A stretch of DNA of 64,000 bases from Rhynchopus euleeides (lineage: Eukaryota; Euglenozoa; Diplonemea; Diplonemida; Diplonemidae), in contig OY723257.1 of assembly GCA_963210315.1 (NCBI GenBank), forward strand, positions 310,001 through 374,000, in the 5' to 3' direction. The position numbers and the translations under genes were made by a program. A model generated the notes under the pieces. That model had not been told where the DNA came from, searched no databases, and saw only the letters and a list, made by a program, of their open reading frames with translations. Shown piece after piece: positions 19,542 to 32,700 of the stretch (the stretch's first letter is position 1; each line of letters starts with the position of its first letter).

Positions 19542-21378
19542 CGTGTCACGTCTGCCTCGCACCTGATTGCCGAGGACGTGTGTGTGGTGTGGCCTTCCTG
19601 GTGGTGGCACGCACCAACCTCCAGGCCTGTGGTGGGGGTGTGGGTCTCTGTGAGGCAATCGCTTTACTGTTGCCACACTCCCACCGCCCCCAAAGGCGAT
19701 CCAAAGGGGGGCCTCTCCTGCAGGCTACCATCACAAACCCAATGGGGTGGGGGGCACAGGACCGTCCATCTTGCAGTGCACTGCAGGCGAGGGGTGTGCA
19801 TGATACCCTCTCTGTCTGTTGCGCCGTCCTGCCCCCAACCACCCCCCCCCCCCCCCCCCGCCCAAGACACCATTCGGATTTGCGGAAAACCGTGCCAGTT
19901 GTGGTGGGAGCTCCCTTTCCACGGAGAACGTGTGTGCGCATGGGTCGGTGCATAAAGAATGTGGCAAACTCTACCCAAGGCATGGCACCTTGTGAGTGGG
20001 GCGGCCCAGCTTCATCCACCTCACGGCGACGGGACAACCCACAGCCTTGCTTCTGGCTGGCGAGACTAATGTTAGTCAAAGTGCAGCCCGCCAAACAGCA
20101 AGAAGAAAGGCCCTTGCGTGGGCACCACCCACAGGAGATGGGGGCGCATCTGAAGACTGAGGGCTGGGAGGTGAGTGTCAGTGGGATGGGTGGGGGGACG
20201 TTTCCCCCCACTCTCCCGCTGTCACTGTCCCTCCCCCCCCCCCTCCACCTCCCATTCAGTAAACTTGTTTAAGCACCTTCGGTGCGACTAGGGAGTCAAG
20301 GGAGGACTAGAGAAGACGACTTCCCTGTGCGTATTTGTTTTTCTACCACTTGCAACAACAGTTTTCTTGCAAGGTTGGAAGGGGGGCGAACGGAACAAAC
20401 ACCACCCTTCATCAGGCCAACGAGTGGTGTTTTGCTCCCTGCCTTCGCCCCTCCGTACGTCAGCTTTTGCACTGAACGGTGCCTAATGCAACGGAAAAGC
20501 GGTGGCTGAGTTACCCCCATCTCCCACGAGACGCGTTTTTGATATTGATGTTTTGTGTCTTATGTCCGACCGAAGACTCCCACTGTCGACACACACACAC
20601 ACACCCACTTCAAACGAGGGCTACCGCACTTGTCCCGCGTGGCGCTGTGTGCGAAAGGGAGACGAAGGTGGCACGATTGGGGGGGTAGGGTCTTGGGGCA
20701 TGGGAATAAGAGGTGTCTCTGCGCTTTGTTCGGCACTTTTTTGCTTAGGTTTCTGCGTTGACGCTTCCACACTCACACTCCTGCTGATGGTGTTGTGAGT
20801 GAGGAGCACAAGGGCACGAACAAGCACGTGACACTTTCCACCCACATCGAAGTGTGCTGAAAAAAGATAAGGCGTTGTTTGTGCGCCAAACCCGGGTGAA
20901 CAAACCTCACGGGGGCCTTCGCTCAGAAATGCAGAGAAGTGCGGAATGGTGAGCCGCCTCACAACACTGGCTGCAAAGTGACACAGTCTGACACACAGTG
21001 GCACAGAGCGAAGGCCTCCCACGTGTTTTGCCTGATGAAGGTTGGTGTGAGTGTGCGCACAGTCATAGCAACAAGGCAAGGTAGATTGTGTTTGTCACCC
21101 AAAGCGCTGCCAACTATCTTTTTCACTGTGACAAGCTTTCTTCTTGTTGTGTGTGAAAAACAAAGCACCGGCAACACAAAAGAAAAGACACCACGGCCAG
21201 CTTATCGATACCCCACCCCACCTCCCCCCCACCCCCGAGCCGGATCGAGACGTAGCAGAAGAAAAGGCGCAGAAAGTTCCCCACACCACCTCACCCCACC
21301 CAGCTCCCAGGCCTCTGGCTAATTCGGGTCGAACGTTAAGTTTCTCCGTGCCGGGGGGGGGGGGGGGGGGGGGCTACC
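19542..21378. other. Upstream region of protein A gene, repeats only
   Basis: A C18 run lies at 19842-19859 and a (CA)n run near 20590. A sequence near 20744-20862 (GCGTTGACGCTTCCACACTC...GTGACACTTTCCACCC) is a diverged DIRS-type right end. A G21 run lies at 21353-21373, immediately left of the transposon. No promoter motif can be singled out. Confidence 0.5.
20911..21020. mobile_element. ~110-bp miniature element with CCTTCGCT ends
   Basis: The ends are GGGGGCCTTCGCT and AGCGAAGGCCTCCC. The interior (AATGCAGAGAAGTGCGGAAT...GACACACAGTGGCACAGAG) is the inverse of 26303-26410. The two copies define a short foldback/MITE family. It has no coding capacity. Confidence 0.7.
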
Positions 21379-21385
21379 CTACCCT

Positions 21386-22816
21386 CACGGTGGGATCTTG
21401 TAAATTTTACATGTATAACTCCAAGTATATACATGTATTATACATGTATAATACTTGCATGTCAACTATTATACATGTATAATACATGTATATGCCTGAA
21501 ATATACATGTAAAATACATGTACCGTAAACGGAAATATTGTGGACCGTAATAAAGGTGAACCGTACTATAGGTGGACCGTAAAAAAGATGGAACAAATGG
21601 GATTTTTCCGGAACTTGGAACATTTTTACGGTCCACCTATTTTACGGTTGGGATCGTGGACTTGGCGGTTTTTTTTACGAGTTCCTTCGCGACGAAGTCG
21701 CGAAGGAACCAAGGAAATCGTACGGCTGAAGCTGCAGGATTAACACCACAGGGCCTCAGCACAGAGTGTGCACTCACCATCGTCCGGGAACTGTTCTCCC
21801 ACAGTTACTGCAGGGTGTACTACACTAAAGGAGTACGATTTCCCTGAATTTTTCGGGCACTGATTCACGAATTTACATCTGGAGGGAGCCCGGTGGTCTC
21901 AGCTTCTGTCTGCGCGCCCTGCCGTACTGTGGCTGCTTTTGTGGGCTCGTGCAGCAGGTTCTACTTTTACTTCTACCGGAATGCTCCTTGCATGGTACTA
22001 CACTTCTCGAGGTGTGGTGGTGGGTGAGTCTCGAGGTGAGATCGTGGCTTTTCCACACGCAGGGAGGACTTGCTTCTCTTGCTGGTGTTGGTTGCGGTGG
22101 TGGAGGGAGGGTCCAAAGCTGGGAGGTCGGGAGGCCTACGTGTGGGTGTCTGCGGCGTGGAGGCCGCAGTCCGCGCCCCGCAACCCACCAGCCCGCGGGC
22201 GAAAAACGCATTGTCTTTTCCATATTCAGTCCCAATAAATGGTGGACCGTAAAAAAGATGGAACGTTTGGCCTTTTTTTGGGAACTTGGAACATTTTTAC
22301 GGTCCACCCTTTTTCCGTTTACGGTATATCAAGTAAAAATACATGTATAATACTTGCATGTCAACTATTATACATGTATCTTTACTTGATATACATGTAT
22401 TTTACATGTATATTTCATGCATTTACATGTATTTTACATGTATAATACTTGTCATGCAAGTATTATACATGTAAAATACTTGCATGACAAGTAAAATACA
22501 TGTATAATACTTGCATGACAAGTAAAATACTTGCATGCAAGTAAAATACATGTATTTTACTTGCATGCAAGTATTTTACTTGTCATGCAAGTATTTTACA
22601 TGTATAATACTTGCATGACAAGTATTATACATGTATAATAGTTGACATGCAAGTATTATACATGTATTTTTACTTGATATACATGTATTTTACATGTATA
22701 TTTCAGGCATATACATGTATTATACATGTATAATAGTTGACATGCAAGTATTATACATGTATAATACATGTATATACTTGTAGTTATACATGTAAAATTT
22801 ACAAGATCCCACCGTG
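21386..22816. mobile_element. 1.43 kb non-autonomous DNA transposon with CACGGTGGGATC ends
   Basis: Inverted ends start CACGGTGGGATCTTGTAAAT and remain alignable for about 140-150 bp, broken only by the nested insertion. The direct 7-bp flank CTACCCT (21379-21385 and 22817-22823) is a clear target-site duplication. The interior is AT-rich and built from short palindromes such as TACATGTA and ACTTGCATGCAAGT. It has no transposase. A second element is inserted at 21523-22324. The CACGGTG ends resemble those of the two-gene element at 52545-56032, but the 7-bp duplication differs from the short one there, so the relation is uncertain. Confidence 0.85.
21523..22324. mobile_element. 802-bp TA-flanked DNA transposon nested in the CACGGTGGGATC element
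   Basis: The inverted ends CCGTAAACGGAAA are flanked by TA on both sides, as for Tc1/mariner-type insertion. Next to the ends, repeats of GTGGACCGTAA and GGAACTTGGAACATTTTTAC occur in mirror order. The interior has a perfect palindrome, GTTCCTTCGCGAC-GAA-GTCGCGAAGGAAC (21681-21709). Removing it restores the outer element, whose two halves then pair with its own opposite end. No transposase frame is present. The element at 60800-61144 is built to the same plan. Confidence 0.8.
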
Positions 22817-22954
22817 CTACCCTAGGGTTGGGGCCGCCGGGGTCCCAGATTTTTTGGTAATTTCCAGGTGTGGGTAGGGGGACCTTTTCGAATTTTTTTT
22901 TCGAGGGGTGCCCATTTTGGCAATTTGGGCCCGATTTCGAGGGTTACGGGTGAC

Positions 22955-25439
22955 CCTAGACCCTACCCAACCCTAGGGTTGGGGTTGGGGTTAACTCCAG
23001 ACCCTACCCTCACCCTAGGGTTAGGGTTAACCCTAGACCCTACCCTGGGGTTAGGGTTAACCCTATACCCTACCCAACCCTAGGGTTAGGGTGAGGGTTA
23101 ACCCTACACCCTACCCAACCCTAGGGTTGGGGTTAACCCTAGACCCTACCCTAGGGTTAGGGTCAGGGTTAACCCTATACCCTACCCAACCCTAGGGTTA
23201 GGGTGAGGGTTAACCCTACACCCTACCCAACCCTAGGGTTAGGGTTGGGGTTAACCCTAGACCCTACCCTAGGGTTAGGGTCAGGGTTAACCCTAGACCC
23301 AACCCTACCCTAGGGTTAGGGTTAACCCTACACCCTACCCAACCCTAGGGTTAGGGTTAGGGTTAACCCTAGACCCTACCCTAGGGTTAGGGTCAGGGTT
23401 AACCCTATACCCAACCCAACCCTACACCCAACCCTACCCTAGGGTTAGGGTTAGGGTTAACCCTAGACCCAACCCAACCCTAGGGTTAGGGTTCGGGTTA
23501 ACCCTAGACCCAACCCAACCCTAGGGTTAGGGTTGGGGTTAACCCTATACCCTACCCAACCCTAGGGTTAGGGTCAGGGTTAACCCTAGACCCAACCCAA
23601 CCCTAGGGTTAGGGTTAGGGTTAACCCTATACCCAACCCAACCCTAGGGTTAGGGTTAACCCAACCCGACCCTAGGGTTAGGGTTAACCCTACACCCTAC
23701 CCAACCCTAGGGTTAGGGTCAGGGTTAACCCTATACCCTACCCAACCCTAGGGTTAGGGTCAGGGTTAACCCTATACCCTACCCAACCCTAGGGTTAGGG
23801 TTAGGGTTAACCCTATACCCAACCCAACCCTAGGGTTAGGGTTAACCCTACACCCTACCCAACCCTAGGGTTAGGGTTGGGGTTAACCCTATACCCTACC
23901 CAACCCTAGGGTTAGGGTTGGGGTTAACCCTATACCCTACCCAACCCTAGGGTTAGGGTCAGGGTTAACCCTAGACCCAACCCAACCCTAGGGTTAGGGT
24001 CAGGGTTAACCCTAGACCCAACCCAACCCTAGGGTTAGGGTTGGGGTTAACCCTATACCCTACCCAACCCTAGGGTTAGGGTCAGGGTGAACCCTAGACC
24101 CAACCCAACCCTAGGGTTAGGGTTAACCCTATACCCCACCCAACCCTAGGGTTAGGGTTAGGGTTAACCCTATACCCAACCCTACCCTAGGGTTAGGGTT
24201 AGGGTTAACCCAAGACCCAACCCTACCCTAGGGTTAGGGTTAACCCTATACCCTACCCAACCCTAGGGTTAGGGTTGGGGTTAACCCTATACCCTACCCT
24301 CACCCTAGGGTTAGGGTTAACCCTATACCCAACCCAACCCTAGGGTTAGGGTTAACCCAAGACCCAACCCTACCCTAGGGTTAGGGTTAGGGTTAACCCT
24401 ATACACAACCCAACCCTAGGGTTAGGGTTAACCCTATACCCTACCCAACCCGAGGGTTAGGGTTGGGGGTTAACCCAAGACCCTGCCCGACCCTAGGGTT
24501 AGGGTTCACCCTAGACCCAACCCTACCCTAGGGTTCGGGTTTGGGTCAGGGTGAACCCTAGACCCGACCCAACCCTCGGATCAGGGTTGGGGTTAACCCT
24601 ATACCCTACCCTAACCCTAGGGTAGGGTCTAGGGTCAACCCTGACCCTAACCCTAGGGTTGGGTCAAGGGTTAACCCTAACCCTAGGGTTGGGTAGGGTC
24701 TAGGGTTAACCCTGACCCTAACCCTAGGGTTGGGTAGGGTCCAGGGTTAACCCTAACCCTAACCCGAGGGTTGGGTAGGGTCTAGGGTCAACCCTGACCC
24801 TAACCCGAGGGTTCGGTAGGGTCTAGGGTTAACCCTAACCCTAACCCTAGGGTTAGGGTAGGGTCTAGGGTTAACCCTGACCCTAACCCTAGGGTTAGGG
24901 TAGGGTCTAGGGTCAACCCTAACCCTAACCCTAGGGTTGGGTCAAGGGTTAACCCTAACCCTAGGGTTAGGGTAGGGTCTAGGGTCAACCCTGACCCTAA
25001 CCCTAGGGTTGGGTAGGGTCTAGGGTTAACCCTGACCCTAACCCTAGGGTTAGGGTAGGGTCTAGGGTCAACCCTAACCCTAACCCTAGGGTTGGGTCAA
25101 GGGTTAACCCTAACCCTAACCCTAGGGTTAGGGTAGGGTCTAGGGTTAACCCTAACCCTAACCCTAGGGTTGGGTCAAGGGTTAACCCTAACCCTAACCC
25201 TAGGGTTAGGGTAGGGTCAAGGGTTAACCCTAACCCTAACCCTAGGGTTGGGTAGGGTCTGGGGTCAACCCTGACCCTAACCCTAGGGTTGGGTCAAGGG
25301 TTTACCCTAACCCTAACCCTAGGGTTGGGTAGGGTCTGGGGTCAACCCTGACCCTAACCCTAGGGTTGGGTCAAGGGTTTACCCTAACCCTAACCCTAGG
25401 GTTGGGTAGGGTCTGGGGTCAACCCTGACCCTAACCCGA
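22955..25439. repeat. Telomere-motif satellite in mixed orientation with one polarity switch
   Basis: About 2.5 kb consists of TTAGGG- and CCCTAA-type words. Each unit (mostly about 41 bp, varying by 6) holds both orientations: a run of AGGGTT followed by AACCCTA, then CCCTACCCAACCC. Left of about 24619 the units read AACCCTATACCCTACCCAAC and on. Right of it they read as the reverse complement (CCCTAACCCTAGGGTTGGGT). The array is therefore a large inverted repeat with arms of about 1.66 and 0.82 kb. It is not a plain telomere. The CACGGTGGGATC transposon lies at its left edge. Confidence 0.9.
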
Positions 25440-26176
25440 CGACCTCCAGCCTGACGTGACAAGACCATGGCCGTGGCGTACACTGATTTTTGGGTATGGC
25501 CAAGTGAAAAATGATGTGCCTAATTGAGTTTTGGAGTTGCCATTGTTCGCTACAGGATCATCCATCGTACGCGACCGCCGAGGGAGGTATCAAATCGAAG
25601 GAGAATGCTGCCTGACAGTGCGCTATTTTCTGGCGTGCTATTTTGAAATCGGAAGGCACCAAAGGTTCGCTATCACGCCTCTCACCCTTGCTTCTGGGGA
25701 GGGTGGGGGCGGGGGTTCAAATAGAAGGCAGTGGCGTGCACACAACGTCTTCAGGCTTATTTGTTTGCCCCTTTGAGTTCCCTGCTGGAGCTGCACGCAG
25801 CGCCCCCACGCAGCGAAACCCGCAGAGTCAGCAAGCCTCCGGTGAAAGACCGTGTGCTCTTTTCTGTATTCGGTATAAATTCGGTTCACACACCCCCATC
25901 CTCCCCCCCTCCCCTCCCTCCACCGCATGCGCAGGACGAACATCGGGATTTGCAAAGGAAACTATGTTGGTGATGATTTGGCTTGTTCTAAAAGCAGGAA
26001 GAAGGAGGAGGGGGGGGGGGCGGTGGTGGTGGAGGTGCCGGCGGGACAGAATAGCGGGAATGGTGCTTTCACCCCCCTCTGTGTCACCCCACACACCGTA
26101 ACAGTGGAGGTACGCGAGTTGTGGGGGGGAGGGCGGGGTGGTGGGGGACACCCAACCCAACGGCTTGGAAGATATA

Positions 26177-26284
26177 GGGGGTCTTCGCTGGTCGACAAAC
26201 TTCGACAAACTTCGTCAGTTTTCACCTAATTCAACAGGAAATGCACCAAGATGCACTGACGACCACCCCGTAGCGAAGACCCCC
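26177..26284. mobile_element. 108-bp MITE with GGGGGTCTTCGCT ends
   Basis: Perfect 13-bp inverted ends are flanked by a 5-bp direct repeat ATATA. The interior is unlike that of the neighbour at 26303-26410, but the ends are the same type (TCTTCGCT/CCTTCGCT). Confidence 0.75.
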
Positions 26285-26302
26285 ATATACATATATGCCA
26301 AC

Positions 26303-26410
26303 GGGGCCTTCGCTCTGTGCCACTGTGTGTCAAACTGTGTCACTTTGCAGCCAGTGTTGTGAGGCAGTTCACCCTTCCTCGCTTCTCTGCATTTCCTAGC
26401 GAAGCCCCCC
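26303..26410. mobile_element. 108-bp MITE with GGGGCCTTCGCT ends
   Basis: It starts GGGGCCTTCGCT and ends AGCGAAGCCCCCC. The interior matches 20911-21020 in inverse orientation, including CAGCCAGTGTTGTGAGGC. It lies only 18 bp from the previous MITE. Confidence 0.75.
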
Positions 26411-27578
26411 TCGTCTCCTTCCGCCCGCTGAACTCACCGAACCCCCCTTCGGGGGCTCCAATTTAGTGACCCCAGCTGTGCCCAACACAGAAAGAAGCGC
26501 TTTCTGATTCCGATTCAAACGAGTCTTGCCCGTGTCTCGGCCCGCCCCGGTGAGAGGGGCTGCTGATCCATCAACAGAGTTCGCCTGTTCCCAACCCCCC
26601 CTTAGCCACGTTAGGGGCTTCTGCTCTTTTCGTGTTCCTTCTGCGCGCTCTGCTGCCGCCTGTTCTCAACTCCCCTGAAGGGGCTTCCGCTTCGTGAAAA
26701 AGGTTCCCTGCCCACCCGGTGGTCGCACTCAAGTGCCCTCACACCGGTTCCCTCCCCACCCGGTGATCCACCTGACGGATAAGTTCTCAAAAAGATAAGG
26801 CGTTGCTTGTGCGCCCCACCACAAACCCGGGTTCGTGAAAAACTATGTTATAAACCGAGCGCCCGTGTGTGTGTTGTGTGTGTCGATCACAAAGAGAAGG
26901 GCGTGCAAACGGAAGTCGGGTGTTCTTCCAACGTGGGAGCGTGGGAGTGTGGGAGTGTGATGTAGATAATAAGGCAGATAGTATCCGGGAGGGGGGGGGG
27001 GGGTGGGGCTAGACCACACACGCTAGTGAATGCAAACATATGCCACCCCCCCCCTCCCCTTTTGGCCGTTCGCCCAGGCTCAGGACATGTGCCAAGCAAG
27101 GAAGTGGGGGGGGGGGGGGGTGAGAGGACCCCAGAAAGCCTTCTGCAAAAAAGCATTCACGTTCTAAATGCTCCAGGAGGGGGGGGGGGGTGCAGATGAA
27201 GAGGCGAGCGCGCGGGGTGTTGTTGAGAGGAAGATTTTGAAAGGGGGGCAGAATCGTACTCCTTTCGCGAGAGGAGACCCACCCCTGGTCGAGCAACTGT
27301 GGGAGAACAGTTCCAGGTTACTTTTTGTTGAGCGCACGCTTGCTGTCTCAAGGCTGTGTTGAGGCCCTGTGAAGAAAGTGGCATGAAGGGTGCTACTCCA
27401 AAAGCTTCAGTCGTACGATTTCCCTTCGTTACTTCGCGACTTCGCTACGCTTCGTCGCTTGTAACTAGTAGTAAAAACAAATGATGTGTGATGAGGGGGT
27501 GATGCATGAGTGATGGGGAAGGAGGTGTGTGATTGTGTGTCTGCCTGCACGGGCAGTGGTGGGGCAGGTGGTGATATT

Positions 27579-28105
27579 TTTTTAAGCACACTCGTGTGAG
27601 CGGAAAGCGACCCACCACAGCTGCAAAAAAAACGTAAACGTGCTCTATTCACTAACCCCACCCTTCATCATCGGCTCAGGGTGCGATTATCAGTTCAGGG
27701 TATTGTGTGTAGAAGCGTCAACGCAACAAAATGAAATCCATCAGAGCGGTTGTAGCTGTGAAGCGATAGGGGGCTTTTTAAGCAAACCCCAGGATAACAC
27801 ATCACAACAAGGATAGATATGGGATGCCGGTTGACAGCCTGACACTGATATCCCCTCACGACATGGCCTTTGCGCTGCACGCCTGCGTGGATCCAACCTG
27901 AAACCTGAAAAAACTATCTGTGCCCCCGCTGGATCGTAAAGTGACAGCAAAACGAGACAACAAACCAATTACTGCCAAAAGCTGTTTTGGAACGCAGACC
28001 CCACTCTTTGTGTACACCACTCCCCGGTCTGATGAAGTGGTGTGAGTGGGGACGCACGATCCAGCTAAAGGCACAGAAAGTTTCCCCAGTTGGCTACGCC
28101 GAACT
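27579..28105. repeat. Non-autonomous DIRS-family sequence
   Basis: The left part (AAGCACACTCGTGTGAGCGG ... GTAGAAGCGTCAACGCAACA) matches the left end of the element at 3128. The next 60 bp match the region after its RT frame. The right part (GTCTGATGAAGTGGTGTGAG...CAGAAAGTTTCCCCAGTTGG) resembles a diverged right end. It has no coding region. The right 190 bp recur at 49717-49935. Confidence 0.65.
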
Positions 28106-29781
28106 AACAAAATAGAAAAGCGCAGCAACCGTGATTCCTTCTTCCCTCTTTGATGAGTTGACGCTTCCACCAGGACTTGCTGCCTTCTACTCCAAAGAGG
28201 CTGTGGTGACACACGCACACACACCCCCTCCAGAGGCTTGCGGCGGAGATAAGGATCTGCGACAATCGCGACAAACACGAACCACGCAGAGAGTTTGCTG
28301 TGTGTGCTCAAATACCCCTCTTCCAATGGGAAAAGGCCACAACAAAAAGAAATGCAAAAAAAATATATAAGACCGAACATTGAGTGCCTGCGCGGCAAAT
28401 CTCCCCGCGAAGAACAGAGACGGAACAGAAAAAGCCTTAAGATCTCGCCCTGTGGTGTGAGGGCAGGGGAGCGGGGGGGGGGGCGGGAAGGGGGCAGGGA
28501 GAGGTTGTGCCACCCAATGTGTTGTTTGCTTCCTTGAGGACGGGGAAGGTTCAACACACCTTTGGGCATGGCTTTAAGCTGAGACCACGGCATTCTAACA
28601 CCTTGGGTTTGAAGGGAAAAAATCTTTTTGCTGGAGCGGTGCGGCCACAGCCCCCCGAGGAGGGGCTGAAGGCTTCACTCTCTCCAGGTCTGCCTGGAGC
28701 AGCACAGGTTGGGTGTTCTTTCGAGGACGTCAGAGCCCTTCAAGGAGGGGGGGGCGTTGGGAAGATTTTGTTGTTTTTAAATTTGCCGGGTTTGCACGAA
28801 ACAAAACAAAGGAAGGCACAAAAACACACAGCAAGACAAAACTATACCCCCCACCCCCACCCCACCCCACCCCACCCCACCCCAGCAACCCTTTTTCTAT
28901 TGTGTCTGCTGTGAAGAGGCATCCCTCGCTGAGCCTGTTTTGCTCCACAACACAACAGCTTTTGCGTCACACCTGGCAGGGTTTTTGACACAGAGTCAAG
29001 GCACCTTGCCAGCTACTATTTTTGGGGACCGACGACGGCCACCTGACGTGCGAGACGAACCCATGCAGTGGCGTGCACATTCTTTGATTTATTTCTGGGG
29101 GGGCGGGGAATACGAGGCGGGAAACGCAGGTTAGATCCTTCTTATCTGGCGGAAGTCCAGACGACTTACAAAGAACTGCCAGAAAATACAGAAAGAGTTG
29201 CGTGTCGTTCACACAAGAGCTTGTTATAATAGAACGGGTCAGAGCCACTAAAATGGGCATTGCTGCCCGTGTCATGGCAGGGGGGGTGTATATAAGGGCT
29301 CTTCGATTGTCGATCAGTGAGGCAGGTGCACACAGCGGGACCCCAACCCCACCCCAAAGGGGGTCTTGGTAGCGCCGAGTTGGAGTGGCCCCGTCATGGG
29401 CACGCCGCCAAAAAGAAAATGGAACACGGGGGAGGGGGGGGTACCCAGCCACACACTGCAGCTGTGCGTGGGGGCAAATCTGAAAGGTTCAGAAGATATG
29501 CGAAGTCTACTCGCCAACCGTGAGAGTCCACCACGGCACGCACAGCACACACCCTCTGCACCTTATTCTTCCTGCTGCGGGTGGCGAAGATCTACACGGG
29601 CGTTTCACGCACAAGGCACCTGCATTGTGAGCACGAATATCAGAAAATATCGAGAGCCACATCCGCGTCAAGCGCAAACGGGACCTCACGCTTAGGCTAG
29701 CTGCACCCATCATCCGCTGGTGGTCTGGCTCAGGGCACTCCCGCCACGCCAAGACAAAGGCGTTGCGGTGCGGAAAGCTGC

Positions 29782-32700
29782 CTAGGCGATGAGCTCCACA
29801 CCGGGGTGGTTGTCGGGGCACTTGTTGTAGCAGCACGGCTGCTCATCCGAGGTCTTGCCGCACAGACCCGGCTGCGACAGCACGGAGGCAGGGCAGGTGC
29901 TGGGGGCCGCGGAGGTCCGTGTCGTGCACCACGACAGGACGAACTCCCTCCCGGCGCCGCGTGTTACGTCGTACTTCAGCTGAAATGGAGGTTGCGGTGG
30001 GCAGGTGTGACGAAGGACGGAAGCAACTTGGCAGGGCTGGGGGGGGGGGGGGGGGGGTGGCTGCGGGGGTAAGGGGAGGTGGGGTGCTGTGTTCGGGTGC
30101 CACAACACTCGTCTCTCGCAGGGCAGGGCCCAGGTGTCTAGCCATACCTCGACAAGGTGGGCGTGCCCGCTGTCCGTTGATGATGTCTTCTGGACAACAT
30201 TGCCAGCCTTCAGGCTCTTGACATCCCCTGCTGTGATCGAGATCTGTACAGGGGCGGGCAGAGTGACGTGGGTGTGTAGATAAAGCTGCAATGAAGCCCT
30301 GAGTGGTGGGGGTGCAATGCTGACCCCGATGCCCACCCTCGTTGCGTGCGGGCTTGCGTAGCCTGTCGCTCACAGAGGCCAGACTCAGGACAGACACACT
30401 ACCACCTGCTGCCGAAGGATACCTTGTGGTCGTGGCCCTGTCCTGCAAGCAGGCGCAGCTCCGCACCATATGCCTCGACGCGTGTCTCTGCGAGAATGGC
30501 CTTGAGCCGCTGCACGTCTCCACCCATCAGCAGCTCCTGGATCGCCTTCGCCTCCTTCCAGGTGGCCGAACCCGCCTCGTGCACAGGCATGATGGGGTAG
30601 CGCTGCCGCACGTTCCCCACCCCCTCGATCTCAGGGAACAGGATCCAGTGCCCGGATGCCCGCACCTGTGGGGGCGGTGGTGGTTGTGGTGGTGGTGAGG
30701 GAGTGGTGTCGCATTGGCCCTCCCCGAACTCGTGGCAATGACAGTCAGTGACTGTTGATTGGTGCTGCAGTCCGCCAGCCCGCAGCCTGTGCCGCGACAC
30801 ATTCGGGGGGGAAGCATCGCAAAACCACACGACGGCGAGGGGTACCCAGGGCCATACCTGCTGCACAGTGCCTGTCTTGTCCTTCACATACGTCACACCG
30901 CCAGACGTGTCCGCAGGGTTGACATTCTTGGGGTCCTTGAAGAAGGAGGCAGGGGTGCGGAAGAAATGATCTAAGCGTGCACCGTCGTACGCTGTGGCAG
31001 GGGTCGCCCCGTTCCGCCCGTTCGCGAGCACGTTGTCGAAGCCGGGGTTGCCCGGCTCATGGTGCTCGATGTTGTAGGGGTTCCAGTTCGTCAACGGGGT
31101 GCTGTAAATCACTTCCAACGGGATGGCGTACGACCACCGCTGTGACCAGCACTTCTTGTACTTGCACGCATACCCGTTCCATGTGCACTTCGCACCAGAT
31201 GCATCGGATGTCACTTGATTCTTGTCCCAAGTCTTCGCATAGCACGAGAACTTGTCGTTCAAAGCAGCGCAGATGCCCTTCCGCTCCAGATCCTCAGGGG
31301 CTGAGAGGCGGTCGTCGACTCCTTCAAACTCGTCGCACGCCTCCTGCGGGCTCACACTCGGGTGTGTCGTCTGTGCCGCAAACAGGTAGTCGTTGAAGCC
31401 GCGCTTCCTGGTGACGACACCCATGGCATCCTTCTCGAGCATCGCGAAATACCGCGAGTAGCGCGCCGTGTTGAGAACATTACTGGTGTTGAGGAACTCC
31501 GCACAGCGATACAGGAAAGACCGGTCCTCCAGGTTGCCCTTAGGACCGTCAAAGCCAGGGACGGACTCCATAAGGCGGTCGATGTATTCGTACTGTGTGC
31601 GACCCTTCGGCCACTCGTTCGCTGTGTTGTATAACTCAGGCAGGGTTGGGTTGAGCTCGAACAAGGCCCGAGTGGTAGAGCCGAGTGTCTCGCGGGTCGA
31701 AGGCGTCTCCCCCAGCTGTACGTGGACATCGTTCTTCACACGGAAGCGCTTCGTCGAAATCTTCTCCTTGATGGGCACGCAGTTGATGCGGTAGAACCAC
31801 TGCCCGATGCGCGGCTCGAACACGTCACCTGCCTTCGACTCCCGCATCCCACGGAACGACGACGGCAGGTACGGGAGATTTTCAGGGTTGGACTTCTGCC
31901 CGTTGTTGAACAGGAAGTTGACCTTGTTGTTCAGGTCCTCCCACGTGTCTGCGTCGATGTGGTGCCGGTCCGACGCGAAAGGTTCGACGATGTCGTCCTG
32001 TGCCTCTGCCCACGTCCCCTCCAGGTAGCACAGGTTGGGCTTGAAGTACTTGTCGTAGTCCGCACGGATCGACGTGTCCTGGTTGTGGAACGCACGGAAG
32101 TACTCACGCATCTCTTTGATCTGTTCGTCCACGGTCCCCGTCACGCTCGGAGGCACAGCAGGGAAGTCCAGCTCGCGAGACTTCGGCGGCCACGAGTTGA
32201 CGTACTCCTCCGCCGAGAGGGTGTCGTCAGGCTGCAGCATCGAGTAGTCGTTGTGGCGTGTTGTGAACTGCACCCCGTTCAGCACAGCCCCTGTCTCACC
32301 CATCCCGATAGTGTACTTGAAGTTCGCGTGGTTGTGGATGTTGGCAGGACCCGACCCCGAGTACGCCTCTTGGTGGTACGCGTCCGTCCCCTGCACCGAC
32401 GACCGCGTCACCGTCAGCCCGCTGTTGCCCTCTGCACGCACGCGCTCTTGCATGCGCACCTCGAGGGCAATGAGCTGCCTGCTGATGGCACCCACAGCAC
32501 CCTTCAGCCGCTCCACAGACTTCGAGTCGACCTCCTGCCCCTCTGACACGCCGTACTTCGACGGGTCGTACAGCGGGCACACCCCCTTGACCTCCTGGGT
32601 AGGGTCCAGCACAATAACCTCCAGCTTCGTGCCCTGGCCCCACTCGAATGGCTTGCCGGAGTAGGCACCGTCGACAAGCGGCGCCCAGCAGTACTCCTTC

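Larger units (their letters stand above)
25440..29781. other. 4.3 kb intergenic region, mobile-element debris
   Basis: It contains two MITEs (26177-26284 and 26303-26410) and a DIRS-family fragment (27579-28105). Several poly(G) or poly(C) runs lie near 26990, 27040, 27110 and 27180. A CCCCA-repeat lies near 28855. A TATATAAGG box lies at 29289-29297, with a plus-strand ATG at 29396 starting MGTPPKRKWNTGEGG; this could be a small gene of about 100 codons, but nothing else supports it. No other coding frame is credible. Confidence 0.45.

Noticed and set aside
22955-25439. True chromosome end
   Set aside because: Units mix both orientations and genes lie on both sides; it is internal.
29366-29695. 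Small plus-strand gene behind a TATATAAGG box
   Set aside because: The box and an NLS-like PPKRKW are suggestive, but the frame is short, Pro/Ser-rich and unsupported otherwise.
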